Assembly (NCBI RefSeq): GCF_050038885.1
Contig: NZ_CP143624.1
Location: 7,998,001 to 8,062,000 of the forward strand
Length of the DNA stretch: 64,000 nucleotides
Origin: Myxococcus flavus
GTDB taxonomy: Bacteria > Myxococcota > Myxococcia > Myxococcales > Myxococcaceae
Reading direction: 5' to 3'
Part shown: in pieces, positions 34,363-43,016 of the stretch
Numbering within the stretch: position 1 is the first letter of the stretch
Layout: every line of letters begins with the position of its first letter
Position numbers and translations under genes: made by a program
Notes under the pieces: model-generated
The model's database searches: none
Told to the model about the DNA's origin: nothing
What the model saw: only the letters and a program-made list of their open reading frames with translations

Positions 34363-34569
34363 ATGCCGAAGTTGAAGACCCGCAGCGCCGCGAAGAAGCG
34401 CTTTGACGTGAAGAAGGGCGGCAAGGTCAAGCACGCGAAGGCCTTTGCCAAGCACCTCTTCACGTTCTCGAAGACGCCGAAGTCCAAGCGCAGCAACCGG
34501 GGCACCGGCCACCTTCGCGACATGGACGCGAAGAAGGTCATCAAGGAGATGTTCCCCTACGGGGGCTGA
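34363..34569 (+). CDS. rpmI: 50S ribosomal protein bL35
   Basis: The 68-residue, Lys/Arg-rich protein begins MPKLKTRSAAKKRF and ends DAKKVIKEMFPYGG, which is clear bL35. It binds 23S rRNA in the large subunit. The ATG at 34363 follows a purine-rich AAGGATCAGGA. rplT begins 99 bases later in the same operon. Confidence 0.96.
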   Translation: MPKLKTRSAAKKRFDVKKGGKVKHAKAFAKHLFTFSKTPKSKRSNRGTGHLRDMDAKKVIKEMFPYGG

Positions 34570-34668
34570 TTCCGGCTTTTCGGAGTCAGGGATTTCGTGG
34601 CCTCGTCGGGGCGGCGGTACGCCTGCACCGGGGGGCTTCCAAACTACGCAGTCCGAATAGAGGCAGTC

Positions 34669-35016
34669 ATGCGCGTCAAGAAGGGTGTCAAGGCTCGTCG
34701 CCGTCGTAATCGTATTTTGAAGCTGGCCAAGGGTTTCCGCGGCCGCCGGAAGAACTGCTACAAGCGCGCCAACCAGGCGGTTGAGCGGGCGCTGGACTTC
34801 GCCAGCCGCGACCGCATGCAGCGCAAGCGGGACTTCCGCCGTCTGTGGATCGTCCGCATCAACGCGGCGGCGCGCACGGTGGGCCTCTCCTACTCGAAGC
34901 TGATCGCGGGCCTCGCGAAGGCGAAGATCGGCCTGGACCGCAAGGTCCTCTCCGACATGGCCATCGCGGATCCGTCGGGTTTTGCGGCCGTCGCCAACAT
35001 CGCGAAGGCGGCCTGA
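34669..35016 (+). CDS. rplT: 50S ribosomal protein bL20
   Basis: The 115-residue basic protein has the bL20 hallmarks MRVKKGVKARRRRNRIL, GFRGRRKN and RDFRRLWIVRINAA. It is essential for early 50S assembly and in several bacteria represses its own operon. The ATG at 34669 has GAGG six bases upstream. A hairpin region with an intrinsic terminator follows. Confidence 0.97.
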   Translation: MRVKKGVKARRRRNRILKLAKGFRGRRKNCYKRANQAVERALDFASRDRMQRKRDFRRLWIVRINAAARTVGLSYSKLIAGLAKAKIGLDRKVLSDMAIADPSGFAAVANIAKAA

Positions 35017-35053
35017 GACACATCCGGCCCGAAAGGCTGGAGACAGAACGGGT

Positions 35054-35127
35054 GGGGTGGCGGCCATGGGTTGCCGCCCCTTCCGGAAGCGTGAACGGGC
35101 TGCCTCTTCGGGGCGGCCCTTTTTTTT
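35054..35127 (+). terminator. Intrinsic terminator with competing upstream pairing between rplT and pheS
   Basis: GGGCTGCC (35097-35104) pairs with GGCGGCCC (35112-35119), followed by eight T residues. Upstream, GGCGGC (35059-35064) can pair with GCCGCC (35073-35078). The segment 35073-35080 can instead pair perfectly with GGGGCGGC at 35110-35117, which would break the terminator. Such mutually exclusive stems are typical of attenuators. No promoter is obvious between the T-run and pheS, 48 bases on, so this may control pheST read-through. Confidence 0.75.
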
Positions 35128-35175
35128 GCCTCGGCGCCAAGGGCGCGCGGGGAACAGGAACGGAGGCGGAAGTCC

Positions 35176-36225
35176 ATGCGGGATCGGTTGCTGGCGCTCG
35201 CGGAGTCCGCGAGGCGGGAGATTGGCGGAGCGTCGGAGCTGTCCGCGGTGGAGGCGCTGCGGGTCCGCTACCTGGGCAAGAAGGGTGAGCTGTCCGGCGT
35301 GCTGGGCGGCATGGGCAAGCTCCCCCCGGACGAGCGGCGCTCGCTGGGCGAGGTGGCCAACAGCGTCAAGGCGGAGCTGGAGAAGCTGCTCGCCGAGGCC
35401 GTGCAGCGAGCCGAGGCGGCGGCGCTGGAGGCCCAGCTCCAGGGCCCGGGCCTGGACGTGACGCTGCCCGGACGCGGCGTGGCGCTGGGCAGCCGGCACC
35501 CCGTGTCGCGGACGATGGAGGAGATTGTCCGGACCTTCTCGCGGCTCGGCTTCGACGTGGCCAGCGGCCCGGAGATCGAGCTGGACTACTTCAACTTCGA
35601 GGCGCTGAACCTGCCGAAGGACCACCCCGCGCGGGACATGCAGGACACCTTCTACGTGGACGAGGCCACCCTGGGCCACGCGAAGAAGGCGGACAGCTCG
35701 GCGCTGCTGCGCACGCACACGTCCCCGGTGCAGGTGCGGTACATGCTCAACCGCAAGCCGCCCATCCGCGCGGTGATGCCGGGCCGGGTGTACCGGCGCG
35801 ACTCGGACCTGACGCACACGCCGATGTTCCACCAGGTGGAGGGCCTGCTGGTGGACAAGGGCGTGACGTTCGCCGAGCTGAAGGGCTCGCTGGCGGCGTT
35901 CGTGACGGCGTTCTTCGGCTCGGACACGCGCACGCGCTTCCGCCCGTCCTTCTTCCCCTTCACGGAGCCCTCCGCGGAGGTGGACATCACCTGCACCAAC
36001 TGCGGCGGGAAGGGCTGCCGCATCTGCAAGCAGACGGGATGGCTGGAGGTGCTGGGCAGCGGCATGGTGCACCCCAACGTCTTCAAGTCCGCCGGGTATG
36101 ACCCGAACGAGGTGACGGGCTACGCCTTCGGCATGGGCGTGGAGCGCATCGCCATGCTGCGCTACCGCATCGATGACCTGCGGATGATGTTCGAGAACGA
36201 CGCGCGCTTCCTCGAGCAGTTCTGA
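35176..36225 (+). CDS. pheS: Phenylalanyl-tRNA synthetase alpha subunit
   Basis: The 349-residue subunit carries the aminoacylation site of the heterotetrameric PheRS. An N-terminal coiled coil (about 1-90) precedes the class II catalytic domain with HPVSRTMEEI, PEIELDYFNFEALNLPKDHPARD, the motif-2 arginine region RVYRRD and a closing GMGVERIAML. A CxxC pair (CTNCGGKGC...C) in the catalytic domain could bind zinc and occurs in some bacterial PheS. The ATG at 35176 has GGAGGCGGA upstream. pheT follows after 61 bases containing a hairpin. Confidence 0.97.
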   Translation: MRDRLLALAESARREIGGASELSAVEALRVRYLGKKGELSGVLGGMGKLPPDERRSLGEVANSVKAELEKLLAEAVQRAEAAALEAQLQGPGLDVTLPGRGVALGSRHPVSRTMEEIVRTFSRLGFDVASGPEIELDYFNFEALNLPKDHPARDMQDTFYVDEATLGHAKKADSSALLRTHTSPVQVRYMLNRKPPIRAVMPGRVYRRDSDLTHTPMFHQVEGLLVDKGVTFAELKGSLAAFVTAFFGSDTRTRFRPSFFPFTEPSAEVDITCTNCGGKGCRICKQTGWLEVLGSGMVHPNVFKSAGYDPNEVTGYAFGMGVERIAMLRYRIDDLRMMFENDARFLEQF

Positions 36226-36232
36226 GATTCCA

Positions 36233-36253
36233 GGGGGCCCTTCGTGGGCCCCC
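36233..36253 (+). terminator. Perfect hairpin between pheS and pheT
   Basis: GGGGGCCC (36233-36240) and GGGCCCCC (36246-36253) form an 8-bp stem with loop TTCGT. No T-run follows, so it is more likely an RNA-stability or partial-attenuation element inside the pheST operon than a full terminator. Confidence 0.55.
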
Positions 36254-36286
36254 GTGTTCCAGCCGGTTGAAGAAGAGGGTGGACCT

Positions 36287-38701
36287 GTGAAGATTTCGGT
36301 GAAGTGGCTGGGCGATTACGTGGCGCTGCCGCCGTCCGTGGACGAGCTGGCGCGCAAGCTGACCGCCGCGGGCCTGGAGATTGAGGGCATGGAGCGCCCC
36401 GCGGACGCCCTTCGCGGCGTGGTGGTGGCGCAGATCAAGGAGTCCGTGCAGCACCCCAACGCGGACAAGCTGTCCGTCACGCAGGTGGACATCGGCGGGA
36501 CGGCGCTGCTCCAGGTGGTGTGCGGCGCGAAGAACTTCAAGGTGGGCGACAAGGTGCCGCTGGCCACTGTGGGCACGAAGCTGCCCAACGGCGCGGACAT
36601 CAAGCAGGCGGCCCTGCGCGGCGTGGACAGCTTCGGCATGCTCTGCTCGTCCAAGGAGCTGGGCCTGAGCGAGGAGTCCAGCGGCCTGCTCATCCTCCCG
36701 CCAGATACGCGCGTGGGGCAGCCCATCGCCGAGGCCGTGGGGCTGGACGACGTGGTGCTGGAGGTGAACGTCACCCCGAACCGCCCGGACGCGCTCAGCC
36801 ACCTGGGCGTGGCGCGCGAGGTGAGCGTGGTGACGGGCTCCGCGCTGAAGGTGCCCCAGCCGAAGCCGCCCGAGTCGGGCACGCCCGCCGCCGAGCAGGT
36901 GAAGGTGCGCGTGGAGGCCCCGGACCGCTGCCCGCGCTACGTGGCGCGCGTGGTGGAGAACGTGAAGATTGGCCCGTCACCACAGTGGATGCAGGACCGG
37001 CTGAAGGCGGCCGGCGTGCGCGCCATCAACAACGTGGTGGACGTCACCAACTACGTGAACCTGGAGTACGGGCAGCCGCTGCACGCCTTCGACCTGGAGA
37101 AGCTGGCCGGGCAGGAGATCGTCGTCCGCACGGCGACGCGCGGCGAGAAGCTCAAGACGCTGGACGGCAAGGACCGCGTGCTGGACGTGGATGACCTGGT
37201 CATCGCGGACAAGGAGCGGGCGCAGGCCATCGCCGGCGTCATGGGCGGCGGCGACAGCGAGGTGACCGAGGGCACGAAGCGGCTGGTGCTCGAGTCGGCG
37301 AACTTCCAGGGCTCCACGGTGCGGCGCTCGTCGAAGCGGCACGGGCTGCACACGGAGGCGTCGCACCGCTTCGAGCGCGGCGCGGACATGGACGCGGTGG
37401 TGCCGGCGATCGACCGGGCGGCGCAGCTCATCGCGGAGCTGGCGGGGGGCACGGTGGCCCCGGGGCGCGTGGACGTGTACCCGGCGCCGCAGCCGCCCCG
37501 GAAGGTGACGCTGCGCTTCGCCCGGGTGGAGCAGGTGCTGGGCGTGGCCGTGGCGGAGAAGGAGGTCCGCCGTATCCTGGAGGCCCTGGGCTTCAAGGCG
37601 GTGGAGGAGGGGACGGGGCAGGCGACGTACGAGGTGCCCCGGGCCCGCGTGGACGTGGAGCGTGAGGAGGACCTGCTGGAGGAGGTCGCGCGCATCTACG
37701 GCTACGACAACATCCCCGCGACGCTGCCGCGCGGGCTGGCCACGCTGGCGCCGGAGCCCGCGCACGCGGAGGCCGAGCGCCGCATGCGCCAGGCGCTGGC
37801 CGGGGCGGGGTACGACGAGGTGGTGAACTACTCGTTCGTCGCGCCGCGCAGCCTGGAGGTGCTGGGGGGGGCGGAGAAGCCGGTGGCGCTGCTCAACCCG
37901 CTGAGCACGGAGCAGTCGGTGATGCGCACCAGCCTGCTGCCGGGCCTGCTGGAGAACCTGTCCCGCAGCGTGCGGCACCAGGTGGAGGCGGTGGCCCTCT
38001 ACGAGACGGGCCGCGCCTACTTCCAGGACCCGGAGGGCGGGCAGGGGCAGCGTCCCGCGGCGCGCGAGGTGCCTCGTGTGGCCGGCCTGGTGTGGGGCCT
38101 GCGGGGTGGCGGCCGGAGCTGGACGCACAAGGATGCCCGCGCGGACTTCTACGACGCGAAGGCGGCCGTGGAAGGGCTGCTGGGGGCGCTCCGCGTGGAG
38201 GGCGTGACGTACGTGCCCGCGGGGCCTGCGGCGTACCACCCGAAGGCCGTGGCGCAGGTGACGGCGGCGGACGGGACGGTGCTGGGCCATGTGGGCGAGG
38301 TGCACCCCCGGGTGGCGAAGGCGCTGGGCCTGCCGGACGGGGTGTTCGTGTTCGAGCTCGACACGGAGCCGCTGTACGCGGCCTCGAAGCTGGTGCCGGC
38401 GTACCGGTCGCTGCCGCGCTTCCCGGCGGTGCTGCGGGACCTGGCGGTGGTGGTGCCGCTGGAGCTGCCCAACGACGAGGTGCGTCGGGTGATCCTGGAG
38501 GTGGGCCAGCCCCTGGTGGAGGACGCGCAGGTGTTCGACGTGTACACCGGTGAGCAGATCCCCCAGGGCCGGAAGAACCTGGCGTACGCGCTGCGCTATC
38601 GCTCGCCCGAGCGGACGCTGACCGACGTGGAGGTCAACGAGGCGCACCAGCGCATCGTGGACGAGGTGAAGCAGCGACTGGGGGCTGCCTTGCGCGCCTG
38701 A
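36287..38701 (+). CDS. pheT: Phenylalanyl-tRNA synthetase beta subunit
   Basis: The 804-residue subunit supplies tRNA binding and editing to PheRS. Visible domains are an N-terminal EMAP/tRNA-binding-type domain (about 40-150, VVVAQIKESVQHPNADKLSV), the B3/B4 editing domain, B5, the catalytic-like core and a C-terminal FDX-ACB domain (about 710-804, with YRSLPRFPAVLRDLAVVV). Length fits the bacterial norm. The GTG at 36287 with GAGGGTGG upstream is preferred over the earlier open frame, because VKISVKWL is the usual N-terminus. Confidence 0.96.
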   Translation: MKISVKWLGDYVALPPSVDELARKLTAAGLEIEGMERPADALRGVVVAQIKESVQHPNADKLSVTQVDIGGTALLQVVCGAKNFKVGDKVPLATVGTKLPNGADIKQAALRGVDSFGMLCSSKELGLSEESSGLLILPPDTRVGQPIAEAVGLDDVVLEVNVTPNRPDALSHLGVAREVSVVTGSALKVPQPKPPESGTPAAEQVKVRVEAPDRCPRYVARVVENVKIGPSPQWMQDRLKAAGVRAINNVVDVTNYVNLEYGQPLHAFDLEKLAGQEIVVRTATRGEKLKTLDGKDRVLDVDDLVIADKERAQAIAGVMGGGDSEVTEGTKRLVLESANFQGSTVRRSSKRHGLHTEASHRFERGADMDAVVPAIDRAAQLIAELAGGTVAPGRVDVYPAPQPPRKVTLRFARVEQVLGVAVAEKEVRRILEALGFKAVEEGTGQATYEVPRARVDVEREEDLLEEVARIYGYDNIPATLPRGLATLAPEPAHAEAERRMRQALAGAGYDEVVNYSFVAPRSLEVLGGAEKPVALLNPLSTEQSVMRTSLLPGLLENLSRSVRHQVEAVALYETGRAYFQDPEGGQGQRPAAREVPRVAGLVWGLRGGGRSWTHKDARADFYDAKAAVEGLLGALRVEGVTYVPAGPAAYHPKAVAQVTAADGTVLGHVGEVHPRVAKALGLPDGVFVFELDTEPLYAASKLVPAYRSLPRFPAVLRDLAVVVPLELPNDEVRRVILEVGQPLVEDAQVFDVYTGEQIPQGRKNLAYALRYRSPERTLTDVEVNEAHQRIVDEVKQRLGAALRA

Positions 38702-38723
38702 ATTCCTGAATGAAGTCAGAGGG

Positions 38724-38752
38724 TTGACACGTCTTCGGGAAGGCTGCAACAG
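38724..38752 (+). promoter_or_regulatory. Possible ihfA promoter
   Basis: A consensus TTGACA at 38724-38729 is followed after about 17 bases by CAACAG, a poor -10 match. It lies roughly 40 bases before ihfA and after the pheT stop. The -35 is persuasive and the -10 is not. Confidence 0.35.
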
Positions 38753-38791
38753 TGCCCGGCGTTCAGCCCCGAGGGCTTCCCGAGGATTCGC

Positions 38792-39181
38792 ATGACGAAG
38801 GCGGACATCATCGAGGGTGTCTACGAGAAGGTCGGCTTCTCGAAGAAGGAGTCGGCCGAGATCGTGGAGCTCGTGTTCGACACGCTGAAGGAGACCCTGG
38901 AGCGCGGGGACAAGATCAAGATCTCCGGGTTCGGCAACTTCCAGGTGCGCCAGAAGAAGGCGCGCGTGGGCCGCAACCCGCAGACGGGCAAGGAGATCGA
39001 GATCTCGGCGCGTCGGGTGCTGACCTTCCGGCCGAGCCAGGTGCTCAAGAGCGCCCTCAACGGTGAGGCCCCGCCGGAGGACCACGCGGAGATCGACGCC
39101 CGGGACGAGGCCGCGGCCGACGCCGCCGAGGCCCGTGGCGAGGACTTCGACGAAGAGGGAATGGAGGACATGGAAGGGTGA
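38792..39181 (+). CDS. ihfA: Integration host factor alpha-like protein with acidic C-terminal tail
   Basis: The 129-residue DNA-bending protein of the HU/IHF family has IHF-alpha landmarks MTKADIIEGVYEKVGFSKKES, KISGFGNFQVR, the beta-arm proline region RNPQTGKEI and ISARRVLTFRPSQVLK. About 37 extra residues after the normal C-terminus are strongly acidic (Asp/Glu/Ala), which ordinary IhfA lacks. It follows pheT, the classical position of ihfA. The ATG at 38792 starts the conserved domain. Confidence 0.92.
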   Translation: MTKADIIEGVYEKVGFSKKESAEIVELVFDTLKETLERGDKIKISGFGNFQVRQKKARVGRNPQTGKEIEISARRVLTFRPSQVLKSALNGEAPPEDHAEIDARDEAAADAAEARGEDFDEEGMEDMEG

Positions 39182-39210
39182 GTTTTCCGACGGTGCCCTG
39201 CTGCTCTTGC

Positions 39211-39239
39211 TTGACCTGAACGTCATGTGGGGGCATAAG
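39211..39239 (+). promoter_or_regulatory. Promoter for tRNA-Pro
   Basis: TTGACC at 39211-39216, a 17-base spacer and CATAAG at 39234-39239 lie 29 bases before the tRNA gene. Hexamers and spacing fit a housekeeping promoter. Confidence 0.7.
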
Positions 39240-39268
39240 GGCGCACCCTTTCACGGCAGCAGCAGTGC

Positions 39269-39345
<77 letters not shown>

Positions 39346-39347
39346 TC

Positions 39348-39400
39348 GAAGGCCCTGGAGATTCGCGGGTTTCCCGTGAGCCTCCAGGGCCTTCACCTTT
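39348..39400 (+). terminator. Hairpin terminator after tRNA-Pro
   Basis: A 13-bp perfect stem (39348-39360 with 39382-39394) encloses a 21-base loop and is followed by ACCTTTT. It lies two bases after the encoded CCA, on the island side of the junction. Confidence 0.7.
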
Positions 39401-39689
39401 TGGGCTCCCGGACTCCAGCAGCAAACTAGCAGCAAGCGGAGCGGGGGCGGCGCCAGCAGCAAGCAGCGCGTGCGGAACGGCCTCGGCGGGGCCCGGAACC
39501 GCGGGCCCGAACGCGAGCAGGTTGAGTCCCTTGCGCATGTCCTCCACGTCGAGGTGGCCGTATATCTCCGAGGTGATGGCCGGGTCCGAGTGGCGCAGGA
39601 TGCGCTGCACGGTGGCCAGCGGGACGCCCGCCTTGAGCAGCAGAGTGGCGGTCGTGTGCCGCAGGTCATGGAAGCGCAGCGGGCGAGGG

Positions 39690-40023
39690 GTAAGCGTCCG
39701 GCCAACGACGTGGTGAGAGACGTTGAGTGAGGACTCGCCGCCGTGGACCCTGGCGGCATGTCGAAGCCGGTGGAGAAGCAGGAGTGGTTCCGGGTTGCCG
39801 AAGCCTTCGAGGCGAGCGGGCTGACGCAGCAGGAGTTTTCCCTGCAGCGAGGGCTGCGGCTGAGCACGCTGCAGTCGTGGGTGTACCGACGGAGGCGTCA
39901 GTTGGCCGGGAAGGCCGAGCCGGTGCGCCTGCTGCCGGTGGAGGTAACGGGCACGCCTCAGCCGAGTGCGGCGCTGCTGGAGGTGGTGCTGGCCAGCGGA
40001 GCGCGGGTGCGCTTCTCCATGGG
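39690..40023 (+). mobile_element. IS66-family left end (copy A), truncated
   Basis: It begins with the terminal sequence GTAAGCGTCCGGCCAACGAC, which recurs inverted ending at 48351. It runs into a tnpA-type gene and is cut at 40024 by an IS21-type end (TGCGTATTCCGG). It interrupts the island integrase. Confidence 0.8.
39758..40023 (+). pseudogene. IS66 accessory protein TnpA, 3'-truncated
   Basis: The 89 remaining codons begin MSKPVEKQEWFRVAEAFEAS and include GLTQQEFS and LSTLQSWVYRRRR, the helix-turn-helix region of IS66 TnpA. Similarity ends at VRFSMG, where the IS21 end starts, so the last part of the protein is lost. The same gene appears inverted at 48282 with slight sequence differences. 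Confidence 0.85.
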
Positions 40024-40346
40024 TGCGTATTCCGGCGATGGTGAGCACCCGTTCCGGCTCAAGCCGAGCAGCCGTTCCGGCCATGGCGAGCAGTCGGAGC
40101 GTCAGCGACGCTGGGACGTCCCATCACTTCGCTTGCTTGCGCCCCTTCGTCAAATTCGCGTCCGCCTTGCGGATGGACTCGCCTGCCAGGCGCAGGCGGT
40201 GAGCGTTGTGGACCAGCCGGTCGAGGATGGCGTCGGCCAGCGTCGCGTCACCGATGACCGCGTGCCAGTCCTTCGGTTCGAGCTGGGAAGTCACCACTGT
40301 CGAGGACTGCTGGTAGCGGTCCTCCAAGACTTCGAGCAGTTCCTTG
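40024..40346 (-). mobile_element. IS21-family right-end fragment (copy A)
   Basis: It starts with the terminal TGCGTATTCCGG and carries the right-end repeats and the 3' part of istB. It is nearly identical to 41975-42129, the right end of the complete IS21 element. It stops at 40346, where an IS66 end (GTAAGAGC) begins. Its probable other end, a diverged IS21 left end, is at 48352-48551, so the intervening 8 kb would be nested inside it; no matching target duplication remains. Confidence 0.75.
40124..40346 (-). pseudogene. istB: istB C-terminal fragment (IS21 copy A)
   Basis: About 74 codons encode the end of an IstB ATPase, from KELLEVLEDRYQQS through RLAGESIRKADANL to the native C-terminus KGRKQAK. 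The Walker motifs are missing because an IS66 end interrupts the gene at 40347. It serves as the template showing how the split istB at 42075/45268 should end. Confidence 0.85.
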
Positions 40347-40634
40347 GTAAGAGCTCGCCGTCCCCCCCTTTGGGCGCGAGGTTGACCGGACCGGAGCACG
40401 CCGGACGGTCGTCGGTCAGTCGTGGCTCTTAGGCAGCGTAACGGTGCCGGGGTTCTCGATGGCAGCGAGGGCGGCGCGCAGCAGGTAGGCGCCCGGGTCT
40501 TCACCGCGCAGCTTCGCCGTCTCAATCAGCGAGTAGAAGAGGGCGGCCACCTGGGTGCCTCTCTCGGACTTGCTGCCGTAGTGGTTCTTCCTGCCGAGGA
40601 CGACGTCGCGCATCTGGCGCTCGACGTGGTTGTT
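40347..40634 (-). mobile_element. IS66-family right end (copy B)
   Basis: The terminal GTAAGAGCTCGCC at 40347 resembles the IS66 left terminal GTAAGCGTCC and is followed by the 3' end of a tnpC transposase gene on the minus strand. The matching left end of copy B is the inverted one at 48351. tnpB and most of tnpC are missing. Confidence 0.7.
40416..40634 (-). pseudogene. IS66 transposase TnpC, C-terminal fragment
   Basis: The remaining 72 codons encode NNHVERQMRDVVLGRKNHYG, then TQVAALFYSLIETAKLRGEDPGAYLL, the characteristic end of the IS66 DDE transposase including the region of the last catalytic Glu. The upstream part is replaced at about 40635 by non-coding sequence that looks like the start of a group II intron on the other strand. 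Confidence 0.85.
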
Positions 40635-40850
40635 GTGTGCGCCTTGGCAAGGCGCACGTTCCCTCCGGGTGAGAGACCCGGCCGGCAAGCTGTCGCTCCA
40701 GCCGGAAGCACTTGGGGCGGCTCAGGAGGAGACGAATGGGCTGAAGCACCTCAAGAGAAAGGCCTCCTTTGGGAGGTCAGCGAGCCGTGCGGGCTGCAAC
40801 GAGAGTGAACGCCGAGCAGGCCTCGAAAAGACGGTCAAGTCCCGAATCTT
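40635..40850 (+). mobile_element. Probable group II intron 5' fragment
   Basis: Directly at the break in tnpC the plus strand reads GTGTGCGCC, fitting the GUGYG 5' end of group II introns. Structured non-coding sequence follows, rich in short stems (for example GCGCCTTG/CAAGGCGC) and with a domain-I-like feel (GGTGAGAGACCCGGCCGGC, GGCTGAAGCACC). No reverse transcriptase is left; an IS256 terminal repeat begins at 40851. The identification rests on the 5' motif, structure and resemblance from memory, not on a search. Confidence 0.45.
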
Positions 40851-40899
40851 GTGTAGTTGGTTCGGAGGGGGTTCGGGGGAGGGAGGCTCCTTGGCGGCA

Positions 40900-41974
40900 T
40901 CAAGCAGCGGCAGTGTCAGGGGTTGAATTCAGCAGAGACATGTCGAGGTAGCGGCGGTCGTCCCAGACTCCGGTGACTTCGAGGGCGACGGCGGTGATGA
41001 GGCGCAGCGCGCTGGCGCGGTCCGGGAAGGCGCCCACGGAGCGGATGCGGCGCTTCACCTCACCGTGGAGGCGCTCGAGGCCATTGGTGCTGCGAAGGCG
41101 CTTCCAGTGGGCCTTGGGGAAGGCGAAGAAGCAGGTGGCGGCGGCGAAGCCCTCGCGCAGGCACTCCATGGCTTCGGGGACTTGCCGCCCCAGTCCCTCC
41201 TGGAGCGCTTCCAGCCGCTTCCTGGCGTCCTGGAGAGAGGTGGCCTCGAAGACGGCCGACGTCTCCTTGCCGAGGCGTCCACGCAGCCGCCAGGGGGCCT
41301 TTGCGAGGACGTTCCGGGTGAGGTGCACGGTGCAGCGCTGCAGCCGCGCCTCGGGCAGGGCCTGGCGGGCCGCGGCGGCCAGGCCCGCGTGCCCGTCGGC
41401 GACGACGAGTCGTACGCCCTTCAGCCCTCGCTCCAGAAGCTGGCGCAGCAAGTCCAGCCAGGAGTCCACCGACTCGCTACCTCCCAGCGTCACCGCCAGC
41501 AAGTGGCGGTGCCCATCCTCGCCCACGCCATAGGCCACCAGGGCCGAGACGTTCTGCACCGTGCGCGCCCACCTGGCGTCCAGGAAGGTGGCATCCAGGT
41601 AGAGGTAGGGGAAGGCCTGGGTGAGGGGCTGGGTGCGCAAGCCCTCCACTTTCTCCTCCAGCGTCCGTGTCACCCGACTCACCGTCGAACGCGAGACGTC
41701 CTCGCCCATGAGGGCCCGTGTCACCTTGCCCATTTTCCTCGTGGAGACGCCCTGCACGTACGCACTGGTAATCGCCTCGTCGAGTTCCCCGCTGCGCCGC
41801 TTGTAGCGGCCCAGCACGTCCCCCGCGCTACCACTGTGCCTCGTCCTCGGCACCGCCACGTCCACGGCCCCCGCCGTCGTCACCAGCGTGCGCAGGTAGC
41901 TGCCGTTGCGCACGTCCGCCCGGCCCACCATCCGCTGCCACCGGCCGGCCCCCACCAACTCCCGTACCTCTTCC
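40900..41974 (-). pseudogene. IS256-type transposase, main C-terminal part
   Basis: This part encodes a mutator-type DDE transposase from EEVRELVGAGRWQRMVG through the catalytic core (YLDATFLDARWART, VVADGHAGLAAAARQ and the later KAHWKRLRSTNGLERLHGEVKRR with the final Glu) to LLNSTPDTAAA. The first 36 codons are separated by the IS21 insertion and lie at 47908-48016. Joining the two, minus one copy of the 5-bp duplication, gives an uninterrupted 392-residue protein, so this gene was intact before IS21 arrived. Confidence 0.9.
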
Positions 41975-42074
41975 TGCGTATTCCGGCGATGGTGAGCACC
42001 CGTTCCGGCTCAAGCCGAGCAGCCGTTCCGGCCATGGCGAGCAGTCGGAGCGTCAGCGACGCTGGGACGTCCCA

Positions 42075-42129
42075 TCACTTCGCTTGCTTGCGCCCCTTCG
42101 TCAAATTCGCGTCCGCCTTGCGGATGGAC
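42075..42129 (-). pseudogene. istB: istB of IS21 element B, 3' part
   Basis: These last codons (KADANLTKGRKQAK) are cut off from the main istB body at 45268-45979 by insertion of IS21 element C. The 8-bp duplication GGATGGAC is present at both junctions. Confidence 0.85.
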
Positions 42130-42254
42130 TGTTGGCGGTCATCGCGGAGCGCGGAAATCTGGTCATCGGAAGCAGCACGGCCCCGCCCCCCCCCCGACCG
42201 CCGGGAGGCGGAGCGGGAGAGCGGGGCCTGGTGGTCTGCGGGTAAATGAGGCGT

Positions 42255-43016
42255 TCAGCTCTTCTTGGCCTTGCGCTCGGCGCGGGACTCCTCGGCCACG
42301 CGCCGGCGGTAGCTGTCTCCCTCAATGCTGATGATACTCGCGTGGTGGATGACGCGGTCGATGAGCGCGATGGCGCACGCGGCGTTGGGGAAGATGGTGG
42401 TCCACTCCGAGAATGGGAGGTTTGTTGTCAGGACAATCGGCTTCTTCTCATACCTGCGTGACACCACCTGGAAGAGGAGGTCCGCGTTCCTGGCGTCGTA
42501 GGAGAGGTAGCCAATCTCGTCGATGACGAGCAGCCCCGCCTGGGTGCAGTAGTGCTTCAGACGCCTGTCGAGGGCCCGGGCGGAGTCCTGGCTTCCGAGG
42601 TCGAGCAGCAGTTGGGAGGCAGTGGTGAAGAGGACGGAGTGGCCGGCCTGCACGGCGTTGTAGGCGATATTCTGAGCAATCATCGTCTTGCCCAGGCCCT
42701 GGGGCGCGACGAGGACGACGTTGGCGGGGCGGGCCATGAAGTCCAGGGCCAGGGCACTCTCGACGGCCGGCCTGTCAATGCGCTTGGGCCAGCCCCAGTC
42801 GAAGTCGGCCATCGTCCTGAGCGCGCCGAGCTTGCTGCGCGACAGGCGCCGCTCCACGCTGCGACGGGCCCGGTCCTTCGTTTCCTCCTCGGCGATGGCC
42901 TCCAGCAGCTCGGTCGGCCCCCACCTGCGCTTGGTGGCCATGGCAATGAGGTCGTCGAGCGCGTCGCTGGTGTGACGCAGCCCGAGGGCGGTGAGGCGTT
43001 CTTTCAAGGGCATCAT
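42255..43016 (-). CDS. istB: IstB-like AAA+ ATP-binding protein of IS21 element C
   Basis: The 253-residue transposition regulator has Walker A PQGLGKTM near residue 109, Walker B LLVIDEIGYLSY near 165 and sensor segment VLTTNLPFSEW. IstB assembles on target DNA and activates the IstA transposase. Its ATG overlaps the istA stop as ATGA, so translation is coupled. The gene appears intact and the element may still be mobile. Confidence 0.95.
   Translation of the reverse strand: MMPLKERLTALGLRHTSDALDDLIAMATKRRWGPTELLEAIAEEETKDRARRSVERRLSRSKLGALRTMADFDWGWPKRIDRPAVESALALDFMARPANVVLVAPQGLGKTMIAQNIAYNAVQAGHSVLFTTASQLLLDLGSQDSARALDRRLKHYCTQAGLLVIDEIGYLSYDARNADLLFQVVSRRYEKKPIVLTTNLPFSEWTTIFPNAACAIALIDRVIHHASIISIEGDSYRRRVAEESRAERKAKKS

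Noticed and set aside
32212..36072. 1,286-codon minus-strand frame covering thrS, rpmI, rplT and pheS
   Set aside because: It is antisense to four conserved translation genes and has no protein-like domains.
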